Source: Methanolinea sp. UBA477 (GTDB taxonomy: Archaea; Halobacteriota; Methanomicrobia; Methanomicrobiales; Methanospirillaceae). From it: a DNA stretch of 19,209 nucleotides. The translations under genes were made by a program, and so were the position numbers. A model generated the notes under the pieces. The model did not search any database and was not told the origin of the DNA. It was given only the letters and a program-made list of their open reading frames with translations. Shown one piece after another: positions 6,748 to 12,976 of the stretch (position 1 is its first letter; each line of letters begins with the position of its first letter). Location of the stretch: the NCBI GenBank assembly GCA_002509485.1, contig DAWO01000068.1, positions 23,525-42,733 on the forward strand, read 5' to 3'.

Positions 6748-7281
6748 TCATTGCCCCGCTCCAAGCAGTTCCCGGTATATAGCATAGTTCTCGTCATCAT
6801 GGCAGACAAATATCACCTCTTCGAGGGTTTTGTCCTTTTCCAGGAACTCCTGTACCGCTCTCACTGCGATTCCCGCCGCTCTCCGGCGGGGGAACCCATA
6901 CGCTCCCGTACTGATCGCCGGAAACGCGAGAGTTCTTACCCCGTGTGTCTTTGCCAGTTCGAGGGTGTTGTGGTAGCAGGATGCCAGGAGGGCATCTTCA
7001 TCTCTGCTTCCGCCACGCCATACCGGACCAACGGTATGGATAATGAAGCGTGCAGGGAGGCGATACGCAGACGTTATCACTGCCTTTCCGGTCGCACATC
7101 CATGCAGTTTCCCGCATCCCTCGAGCAGGCCGGGACCTGCAACCCTGTGTATGGCACCATCCACTCCGCCACCCCCAAGGAGTGTCTCGTTGGCCGCATT
7201 CACAATGGCATCCACACGGAGTCCTGTGATATCTCCCCGCGTAACACGGACTCGTTCCCGCCAACTGTCCTCTTCAATCAC
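6748..7281 (-). CDS. Macrodomain protein, ADP-ribose binding or hydrolase (YmdB-like)
   Basis: A 177-aa stand-alone macrodomain. Landmarks are GDIT (residues 17-20) with Asp17, IVNAANETLLGGGGVDGAIHR's Asn28, Asn31 and glycine loop (36-39), and the phosphate-binding loop ISTGAYGFP (123-131). These match the MacroD/YmdB class that binds ADP-ribose and removes it, or an acetyl group, from modified proteins or O-acetyl-ADP-ribose. The start is a GTG at 7281 with GGAGG seven bases upstream; that SD lies within the 15 bases after the larE stop, so the two genes are almost certainly co-transcribed and translationally linked. LarE works on a nucleotide derived from nicotinic acid adenine dinucleotide, so an ADP-ribose-type ligand for its partner is an appealing idea, but this is inference. 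A T6 run follows the gene. Confidence 0.93.
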   Translation of the reverse strand: MIEEDSWRERVRVTRGDITGLRVDAIVNAANETLLGGGGVDGAIHRVAGPGLLEGCGKLHGCATGKAVITSAYRLPARFIIHTVGPVWRGGSRDEDALLASCYHNTLELAKTHGVRTLAFPAISTGAYGFPRRRAAGIAVRAVQEFLEKDKTLEEVIFVCHDDENYAIYRELLGAGQ

Positions 7282-7296
7282 CTTGTTGCCTCCATC

Positions 7297-8109
7297 TCAC
7301 CCGGTCTTTTTGTGCCGGGGTTCATCCATGCTCCCGGACCGGTACCCCTCGAGATCGACCAGGATCCGGGGAAACCCCAATTCACGAAAACGCTGGTTGA
7401 TCATGTCCTTTTGTGAGATTAGCCTGGAGAGATCACCGGGCATAACCTCTATGACAGCTGTGCCATGAATGACCCTGACACGTACAGGAGAAAAATCCAA
7501 CCTGCGAAGGCAGTTCTCTGCAGACTCTATCTTCTCAAGCGTGTGGGGGTTTATCTCATCTCCATAGGGAATCCTTGTCGCAAGGCACGTACCGGAGGGT
7601 TCATTCCAGAAAGAGAGTCCGAATTGACGGGCAATGGCCCGTATATCATCTTTCGAGATCCCGCATTCGACAAAGGGGTGAAGGATTCCTTCCTCTTCGC
7701 ATGCGGCGAGTCCCGGGCGGAACTCGGCGAGATCCGAGGTATTCACACCATCGGCGACTCCTGCATATCCCCTTTTTGACGCCATCTCCACCAGTGCCTG
7801 TGCAGTGGTCTTTTTGCATATGTAGCACCGGTCTTTTGGGTTGTCCCGAAACCGGGGATTATCAAGCAACGGAATCCAGGTCACCTCACATCCATATCCA
7901 AGTTCTTCTGCCCGCCGTATCGCTGCCGAGACAGCCTCTCCAGGTACGAGAGGGGATCGTACGAGGACACACAGGGGTTTTTCACCTCCCGCGTGGTATG
8001 CAAGATAGCAGAGAAGGCTGCTGTCAAGTCCACCCGAGTACGAGATGAGAAGGGGCGCACATGAAGCGAGGTACTTCATGAGACAGGTCATCTTTTCAGT
8101 TGCAGACAC
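7297..8109 (-). CDS. larE: ATP-dependent sulfur transferase LarE, three-cysteine type
   Basis: A 270-aa PP-loop ATPase of the LarE family. LarE activates the carboxylates of a pyridinium nucleotide with ATP and adds sulfur during synthesis of the nickel-pincer cofactor of lactate racemase-type enzymes. The PP-loop SGGLDSS is at residues 25-31. Cys95 and Cys98 (CYIC) and Cys175 (SGTCLATRIPYG) form the three-cysteine set known from LarE proteins that bind a [4Fe-4S] cluster and use it to deliver sulfur catalytically, unlike the one-cysteine sacrificial type. The start is GTG 8109, preceded at good distance by TGAGGA; an internal ATG at 8091 is less likely. A candidate 50-aa gene ends 15 bases upstream and the macrodomain gene starts 15 bases downstream. 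LarB, LarC and a LarA-like enzyme are not in the window. Other LarE-like proteins act on other substrates, so the exact substrate is open. Confidence 0.92.
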   Translation of the reverse strand: MSATEKMTCLMKYLASCAPLLISYSGGLDSSLLCYLAYHAGGEKPLCVLVRSPLVPGEAVSAAIRRAEELGYGCEVTWIPLLDNPRFRDNPKDRCYICKKTTAQALVEMASKRGYAGVADGVNTSDLAEFRPGLAACEEEGILHPFVECGISKDDIRAIARQFGLSFWNEPSGTCLATRIPYGDEINPHTLEKIESAENCLRRLDFSPVRVRVIHGTAVIEVMPGDLSRLISQKDMINQRFRELGFPRILVDLEGYRSGSMDEPRHKKTG

Positions 8110-8124
8110 TGGAATTCCTCATTT

Positions 8125-8277
8125 TCAGATTATGCACGAGCTGATCGCCGGCCTGGACGAGATCTCTCTCTTGCATACCAGTAGTATCTTTCCATCCACC
8201 AGCAGACAGGTATACCACAGGTGACCGGAGCCTGCCAGGTAGAACGTGTGTAATGCAGAGGTTTTCCTGGTTTTCAT
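8125..8277 (-). CDS. Candidate small protein, 50 aa
   Basis: A short frame (ATG 8277, TGA at 8125-8127) lying immediately upstream of larE in the same direction. The product begins with a basic stretch (MKTRKTS) and continues into a strand-like alternating pattern, GHLWYTCLLVDGKILLVCKREI, with two cysteines 15 residues apart, then a short polar tail. This looks more like a beta-hairpin protein than random sequence. Its stop is 15 bases from the larE GTG, and the larE SD lies in that gap, as in a translated operon. There is no SD before its own ATG: instead a two-helix structure (8280-8334) ends two bases before the start codon. I do not recognise a family. It could also be leader RNA that happens to be open. 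Confidence 0.4.
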   Translation of the reverse strand: MKTRKTSALHTFYLAGSGHLWYTCLLVDGKILLVCKREISSRPAISSCII

Positions 8278-8279
8278 CC

Positions 8280-8334
8280 GGGCAGTCTACGGATCCCGGC
8301 TGCGAGAAGGCTGGTCGCCGGGATAATACTGCCC
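8280..8334 (-). ncRNA. Two-helix structured leader candidate upstream of the larE operon
   Basis: On the minus strand an outer helix (GGGCAGT 8334-8328 with ACTGCCC 8286-8280, 7 bp) encloses an inner helix (ATCCCGGC 8324-8317 with GCCGGGAT 8300-8293, 8 bp) that closes a 16-base loop. Three and six unpaired bases separate the helices, giving an asymmetric internal loop. It sits 28 bases after the stop of the histidine kinase and two bases before the candidate small ORF. It may be a cis-regulatory RNA, or the end of the kinase transcript. No known riboswitch class is recognised. Confidence 0.4.
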
Positions 8335-8361
8335 AAAAATACCCTGCAGGATGGAGGATTC

Positions 8362-9459
8362 TCATTTCTTCTCGAAAAACCGGTATGATCCGGGAGGGAT
8401 ATCTATCTCGAACCTTGCCCCCTGCCCCGGACTTCCGGTCTCGCTGATCGTAATTCCCGTGATACGGACTATCTCCTTTGAGAGAAACAGTCCAAGGCCT
8501 GTATTTTTCCCAGCACCCTTCTCAAAGAGCCTCGCTTTCATGTCGGCCTCCACGCCACAGCCATCGTCTTCGAAGACCAGGATCATGTGGTCATCCCGCT
8601 TATGTGACGAGACCGAGATCCTGGTTGCGCCCTGCCCGTGACGCAGGGTATTATCAACCAAGTTGAAAAAGACCCGTTCGAGAAGCGGATCTGCAAGAAT
8701 CTCGAGATCTCCCACCGAGACCTCAACCCCGATATCTGATGGCTGGATCTTTTCGAAAACAGCCTTAACCAGTGCTTCCACGTTCTGCCATTCAGGACTG
8801 CTGATTCCCATCTTCTCGCAGTCACGGGTGAAGGTGATGAGACTGTCGATGTTTTCCGCGGCTTTCTGGATCTTTTCCAGATGCACCAGTACCGCGGGAT
8901 CTTTCGCGGTGTTCAGCAGGAGATCCGTGTTGCCCTGTATAACCGTCATCTGGTTGAGGAGATCGTGCCGCGTGATGCCTGATAGGAGTTGAAGCTTCTC
9001 CGTAGCGGTCCTTGCCCTGCTCTCGGCACGTCTCTGTTCCACGATATGCTCTTCAAGCGCTCGAAGCATCCTGTTGAAGCTCGATGAAAGCGAGGTGAGT
9101 TCATCATCCCCCTCGAGCGTAACCTCTCCCGAAAAATCCTGCTCTCTTCCAATCCTCTCAACCTGTGATTTCAAGGACTCAAGCCTGAAAATGAACCTCT
9201 TATTGACAATCGCTATCAGCAGGACCGAGGCGATGATACCTACAAGGGCCACGACGAAGAGGCTGAAGACCATTGATTCAAGGCCTATCCCGTATGCTTC
9301 CCGATCCATGTCGACCCTGACTGCATATGCCGGGTTCCCCCTGATATCATCGATCACGGTAATGGCCGATATGGATGACTTATCCTCTGACACAGCGATG
9401 ATTGGGCTTTCGCCATCCTGAAGTGTTTCGGGTGAGGCTAACCCCTCGTATACTGCCAT
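8362..9459 (-). CDS. Histidine kinase, C-terminal part (HAMP, H-box, ATPase)
   Basis: This frame is the 3' part of a sensor kinase gene that is interrupted by a single TAG codon at 9498-9496. The 365 residues hold the end of an extracytoplasmic sensor region (1-60), the second membrane helix (about 63-86), a HAMP linker (about 86-140), the phosphoacceptor H-box ITRHDLLNQ with His165, and the ATPase domain with N-box FFNLVDN (264-270), DDGCG (298-302) and GLGLF (321-325). All catalytic motifs are intact. Upstream of the ATG at 9459 the frame is open back to the TAG, reading VSTAISLYPVDS. With the part at 9496-10140 it would make a normal kinase of about 590 residues. If the TAG is a true stop, this part could be made only by re-initiation, and would lack the first membrane helix. 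No response regulator is adjacent, as is common in methanogens. Confidence 0.85.
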   Translation of the reverse strand: MAVYEGLASPETLQDGESPIIAVSEDKSSISAITVIDDIRGNPAYAVRVDMDREAYGIGLESMVFSLFVVALVGIIASVLLIAIVNKRFIFRLESLKSQVERIGREQDFSGEVTLEGDDELTSLSSSFNRMLRALEEHIVEQRRAESRARTATEKLQLLSGITRHDLLNQMTVIQGNTDLLLNTAKDPAVLVHLEKIQKAAENIDSLITFTRDCEKMGISSPEWQNVEALVKAVFEKIQPSDIGVEVSVGDLEILADPLLERVFFNLVDNTLRHGQGATRISVSSHKRDDHMILVFEDDGCGVEADMKARLFEKGAGKNTGLGLFLSKEIVRITGITISETGSPGQGARFEIDIPPGSYRFFEKK

Positions 9460-9495
9460 GCTATCGACAGGATAGAGGGAGATCGCTGTCGAGAC

Positions 9496-10140
9496 CTATC
9501 GCCCAATCCTTGCCACTTCATCCCGGTCAAAGTACCGTCCCATTACGAGGGTACCTCTTGCCGGACCGGATTCGTCACTCCTGAGTATCGGTGCTGTTGC
9601 AATCATGACGGGAGATTCGGGCATTGTTATGAGTCCTTTGTGAGTCTCAAGAACAGCATCCGGGTTTCCCGCGATCTGCAGCGTGCGAAGCGTTTCCACG
9701 AACCGGGGCGGAACCTCAATCTCTTCGCTCTCTTCCTTGAAATCAAAACCCCGCTGGAATACGACGTCTCCTTCCGAATCGAAATATACCATGAAATTAA
9801 GACGGGCATTGGAGAAGGTGTCATCCACAAGATTGGATTCAATGTACCTCTCATTCCGATCCTGGATATACTGGTAGGTATCGTCCCATGTTGCCCAGTC
9901 CTTCACGACTATCTGGAGATTTTCGGCATCATTTTCGATTGCATTCAGCCCACGGTCCAGATTGGTTTGGGCATACTCTTCTTCCATTTCTAAAAGACCC
10001 GGAAACATCACAAATTGCATACCTGCAATAAAACCGCCTGCAACAGCTAAGAGGAACACCAGTATGATTATGGGAAGTGCGGTGCGGATCTGCAAATTTT
10101 CTTCGTCCCCATTCGTGTCTGGCACGGCAAGCGTCTCCAT
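9496..10140 (-). CDS. CHASE4-type sensor, N-terminal part of an interrupted histidine kinase
   Basis: The 214 residues carry a first membrane helix (about 21-46) followed by an extracytoplasmic domain with the CHASE4 hallmark DWATWDDTYQYI (81-92) and later NLVDDTFSNARLNFMVYFDSEG-type strand-helix features. It ends GTLVMGRYFDRDEVARIGR at an in-frame TAG. CHASE4 domains sense small ligands outside the membrane and signal through HAMP to a kinase core; that core is encoded in the same frame 36 bases beyond the stop (8362-9459). The TAG could have arisen from a CAG glutamine codon by one change. The start ATG 10140 is preceded by a TATA-like box at about 10193-10202 and a distant GGTGAG. As it stands the product would be a membrane-anchored sensor without an output domain. 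Confidence 0.8.
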   Translation of the reverse strand: METLAVPDTNGDEENLQIRTALPIIILVFLLAVAGGFIAGMQFVMFPGLLEMEEEYAQTNLDRGLNAIENDAENLQIVVKDWATWDDTYQYIQDRNERYIESNLVDDTFSNARLNFMVYFDSEGDVVFQRGFDFKEESEEIEVPPRFVETLRTLQIAGNPDAVLETHKGLITMPESPVMIATAPILRSDESGPARGTLVMGRYFDRDEVARIGR

Positions 10141-10206
10141 AACGCGTTCTGGTGCGGCTCACCATGCTGATGGAAGTGAATCAACCCTCTCGTGTATAAT
10201 TAGTAA

Positions 10207-10771
10207 TTGAGAAAAAGCCATATCAACATTCGGGTAAGGTACTGGGATTGTTTCAATGATGAAATCAGCTGTTTGTTCCCCGGCAGGTCATCACCCATCA
10301 GTCTATTCTCTGATACTCTGCTGAATCATATTTCCAGGGATGAATTATTGACAGATGTTGACCTGGCACTCTGTATGCCGGATTCCGCACGACTTCCCGG
10401 TTTTCGCCGGTAGAAGAGAGAATGATAGCCGTCGGGTGCAGGTGCGAGAACTGGCAGGAACTCCTACCGGTCTTTCTCCTGGAGATCCATGCCGTCCCAG
10501 ACGATCGTTGCCCGGGTACACGTCTCTGGTAGACCCGGTTGTGGGGCTCTGCCCCGAGTGCCCCCGGCCACCCCACATGCACGAGCCCGAATGGAGATGG
10601 AGGCACCTGCTTACATGAGAGCGGGATCCCGATCTCAATGACCAGATCTCCTCGATCATCGCATACCGGACGGGACGCTGCCAGGCACCCGCGTCCCCTT
10701 CTCCCATCGTACTCTTCGAGGAGGCGATCCATGGAGGAGACCTTGACCTCTTCCGGAACGGAGCCTGAAGG
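10207..10771. other. Stretch without a clear gene, possible decayed coding sequence
   Basis: Open frames of 68-144 codons occur on both strands, including one of 144 codons on the minus strand (10298-10732), but none shows recognised motifs and all have unbalanced composition rich in Arg, Ser, Pro and Gly. Protein-like patches are scattered over different minus-strand frames, which could mean a frameshifted remnant. The kinase promoter occupies the left edge and the PEGA gene's stem-loop the right edge. Confidence 0.35.
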
Positions 10772-10798
10772 ATCCCTGGCTTACACCTGGCCAGGGAT
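10772..10798 (-). terminator. Stem-loop after the PEGA protein gene
   Basis: ATCCCTGGC and GCCAGGGAT form a perfect 9-bp stem around a 9-base loop, eight bases after the PEGA stop. A T5 run precedes the stem on the minus strand, so it is probably a 3'-end stabilising or terminating structure. Confidence 0.5.
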
Positions 10799-10806
10799 GA
10801 TAAAAA

Positions 10807-12105
10807 TCAGGGCCCCGAACGTCGTTGCAAGATTGCGGCGATAAATAGTGCAATAACCATCACAATCGGGAAGAGGCCCGCAGAGGTTGGCTGGGGGGTC
10901 AGTTGTGCTTCGATCTGCATAGCCTGGCCGGGAGCGATGGTGAATGGAGTGGAATAGTCGTTGTATCCTCCCAGCTTGATGACGAGAGAATGAGTTCCCG
11001 TCTCGATGGAAGGGATGGTGAGCGGAGTTATTCCCCGGCAGGCATTATCGACAAAGATAGTAGCCCCGGCCGGCTGCGAGCTGATCTGTATCGTTCCACT
11101 CTGCCCGGGCGAGGGGCTTGGGTCGAGTTCTGCCTTTACCTTCGTGGTCTGCCCGGCATTCACCGCCACGCTTGAATTATAATCCCGATACTGATCAAGC
11201 TGGATACTCAGGGTGTACGTGCCTTCTTCCACACCGGTTATATCGAGCGGGTTGTTGTTCTGAGTCTGCCCCTGGTAGGCTCCGTTCAGAAAAACCGCCG
11301 CTCCGGGAGGCAGCGACTCCACCTCGATATCGCCGGTACTGCCTGTTTGCCGGGGTTTTAATGTGACATCCAGGATCTTCACCTGGTTTGGCATGACCTC
11401 AATCGTATCGGTCCAATCCTCGTATCCTGCGTGCTTGAGAAGAACTACGTGCTCACGTGCAGCGAGGTTCCCAATGGTTGTAGACGATGCCCCTTTGAAG
11501 AGACCGTCAACATAAACATCCGCCCCACCGGGAGATGTGATCACCTGGAGTGACCCGATATTTGTCAGGCGGACAAGCACCGCTTCGACCTGCACAGTGC
11601 CCCCTGGAGGGACGTCCACGATACGTGCATATGGTTCATATCCGGATAAAAACGCCTGTACAAGGTGGCTCCCGGCAGAGAGATCGCTATATGTCCATGG
11701 TGCCTCCTGGCCCCTGCCCCCGTCAACGGTGACGAGAGCTTCCTGGGGAGATGACGTGACAACCAGCGTGCCGAATGATGTACTTGGTTCAAGCCCGGCA
11801 AATATATGGATCGTTTCTCCGGGAGGAGGATTTGTGGTGTACTTCTGCACCCATGGATAATATCCCGGTTTTGATAGCGCTATTGTGTGCTGCGGCGTTC
11901 CGGGGGAAGAGGTGGGAACTGACACGGGTGTCTCACCCACGAATACGCCGTCGAAGAGCACCTCGGCTCCCCGGGGTTCTGAATCTATCTGGAAATATCC
12001 CTCATCGCCTGCATTTGCCTGTGCCTGTGCAGACACACCCGGAACAGCGAGGAGGAGAACGAGGGCCGCAAAGACAGGAATTGACATCCAGGATCTGTAA
12101 AACAT
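10807..12105 (-). CDS. Surface protein with five PEGA domains
   Basis: A 432-aa exported protein. An N-terminal hydrophobic signal (about 7-26, ending VSAQA) is followed by five PEGA repeats of about 70 residues, each beginning with a G-x-(I/L)-x-(I/V)-x-S-x-P-x-G-A-x-(V/I)-(F/Y)-(V/L)-(D/N)-G type motif, for example IDSEPRGAEVLFDG, VITSPGGADVYVDG and ISSQPAGATIFVDN. The end is a membrane helix (about 411-426) and a basic QRRSGP tail, so the repeats are held outside the cell by a C-terminal anchor. PEGA domains are common in archaeal S-layer-associated proteins and probably bind envelope partners. The fourth and fifth repeats are separated by a Pro/Ser linker. The ATG at 12105 has GGTGAT six bases upstream. 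The gene is divergent from the PsiE-like gene, and an inverted repeat (12112-12145) lies at its predicted transcript start. Confidence 0.93.
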   Translation of the reverse strand: MFYRSWMSIPVFAALVLLLAVPGVSAQAQANAGDEGYFQIDSEPRGAEVLFDGVFVGETPVSVPTSSPGTPQHTIALSKPGYYPWVQKYTTNPPPGETIHIFAGLEPSTSFGTLVVTSSPQEALVTVDGGRGQEAPWTYSDLSAGSHLVQAFLSGYEPYARIVDVPPGGTVQVEAVLVRLTNIGSLQVITSPGGADVYVDGLFKGASSTTIGNLAAREHVVLLKHAGYEDWTDTIEVMPNQVKILDVTLKPRQTGSTGDIEVESLPPGAAVFLNGAYQGQTQNNNPLDITGVEEGTYTLSIQLDQYRDYNSSVAVNAGQTTKVKAELDPSPSPGQSGTIQISSQPAGATIFVDNACRGITPLTIPSIETGTHSLVIKLGGYNDYSTPFTIAPGQAMQIEAQLTPQPTSAGLFPIVMVIALFIAAILQRRSGP

Positions 12106-12111
12106 ACACGT

Positions 12112-12157
12112 ATCACCTGTTTATACTGGTAAAAGAACAGGTGATGATATAATATCT
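12112..12157 (-). promoter_or_regulatory. PEGA gene promoter with inverted repeat
   Basis: ATCACCTGTT (12112-12121) and AACAGGTGAT (12136-12145) form a perfect 10-bp inverted repeat with a 14-base gap. A minus-strand TATA-like agatattatatc (12157-12147) predicts a start near 12125, between the two arms. The arm nearest the gene contains the SD GGTGAT. It may be an operator, or if transcription starts earlier, a hairpin that hides the SD. Confidence 0.5.
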
Positions 12158-12193
12158 TTCATGTATGTCTCATGACAAGAGACCGGGAATACA

Positions 12194-12201
12194 CATATAA
12201 T
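12194..12201 (+). promoter_or_regulatory. Putative TATA box of the PsiE-like gene
   Basis: catataat lies about 30 bases before the ATG at 12230, which predicts a very short leader. No SD precedes the start. Confidence 0.5.
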
Positions 12202-12229
12202 GCTGCGGCTAACATAAAACTGGGTATAC

Positions 12230-12667
12230 ATGCTCGAGTATATTGACCGCTTTGAAAGGGGCATATACATTGTCCTTCTCGTGATGCTTGGCGCAGTTGT
12301 CCTTCTTGGAGTGATAGAGCTCGGAGTCATGCTGATCGAGTCATTGATCATCGATCTTACCTACAGGCTTGACAACCACGAGATACTCACTGCATTCGGT
12401 TTCTTCCTGCTCATCCTCATTGGGCTGGAACTGATGGACACGATAAAAGCATACCTGACCAGCAACGAGATCCATTTTGAGATAATCGTCCTGCTGGCGA
12501 TAATTGCCGTCGCCCGAAAGATCATCCTGCTTGATCCTTTCACCGAAACCGCGGCAGCATTTGACGCTACCACCCTTATCGGGCTCGGAGTGGTCGTAAT
12601 TTCCCTCGGTGGCTGTTACTACCTCATCAAGAAAGCAGGGATCCTTACAAAACCTGATCATGAATGA
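12230..12667 (+). CDS. PsiE-family membrane protein
   Basis: A 145-aa integral membrane protein matching the phosphate-starvation-inducible PsiE family in length and layout. It has four hydrophobic helices: about 11-37, 51-72, 82-101 and 114-136. Conserved-looking features are the acidic/polar segment EILTAFGFFLLILIGLELMDT between helices and the central FEIIVLLAIIAVARKIIL, where Arg and Lys sit at the membrane edge. The molecular role of PsiE proteins is unknown; E. coli psiE responds to phosphate and carbon starvation. No phosphate transporter or regulator is nearby. The gene is divergent from the PEGA protein, with both promoters in the 124-base gap. The short leader suggests near-leaderless translation. 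Confidence 0.88.
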   Translation: MLEYIDRFERGIYIVLLVMLGAVVLLGVIELGVMLIESLIIDLTYRLDNHEILTAFGFFLLILIGLELMDTIKAYLTSNEIHFEIIVLLAIIAVARKIILLDPFTETAAAFDATTLIGLGVVVISLGGCYYLIKKAGILTKPDHE

Positions 12668-12744
12668 ATCCAATATTTTCCCAAAAAAATCGCCTCCCCT
12701 CTGACAGATCTGCACTCGTGCGATTCGGGTGATGGAATATGGCC

Positions 12745-12762
12745 CATAAAACCGGTTTTATG
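12745..12762. promoter_or_regulatory. Perfect 18-bp palindrome, possible operator
   Basis: CATAAAACCGGTTTTATG is self-complementary. It shares CAT at one end, CCGG at the centre and ATG at the other end, and the same 18-base length, with the core of the palindrome at 798-817. It lies about 125 bases before the TATA-like box of the long TPR gene. Confidence 0.45.
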
Positions 12763-12886
12763 AACTCTGCCGGGGATGGATCATGACGGTTTTTCACACA
12801 ATATCCACGGTTTGCCCATATCCGTGGAACCGATGGTCCTCCTGTTGAAACTGTCGGTTCAGCTGGGCCAATCGGCTTTTGGACAG

Positions 12887-12969
12887 AAAACTATATTGGA
12901 ATCCCGGAAAAGAACAACAAATAGGTTGCTCAGGCTCAACAAGCGGGTATGAGCATCACCTTCAGGAGG
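12887..12969 (+). promoter_or_regulatory. Promoter and SD of the long TPR gene
   Basis: TATA-like aaaactatatt (12887-12897) predicts a transcript start near 12920. A full-strength AGGAGG at 12964-12969 is followed after seven bases by CTG in the TPR frame, two codons before the first repeat. This decides the start proposed for the gene. Confidence 0.45.
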
Positions 12970-12976
12970 CGGCTTT

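Larger units (their letters stand above)
12668..12976 (+). other. Intergenic region before the long TPR gene
   Basis: No gene is supported here. It contains the 18-bp palindrome at 12745-12762, a TATA-like box at 12887-12897 and an SD at 12964-12969. A second repeated motif, CCACGGTTTG / CCGTGG around 12809-12835, is weak. Confidence 0.45.

Noticed and set aside
6691..7416. 241-codon plus-strand frame
   Set aside because: It is antisense to the macrodomain and larE genes, both of which have clear family motifs.
10298..10732. 144-codon minus-strand frame between kinase and PEGA genes
   Set aside because: No motifs, unbalanced composition and no SD; kept only as part of the unassigned gap.
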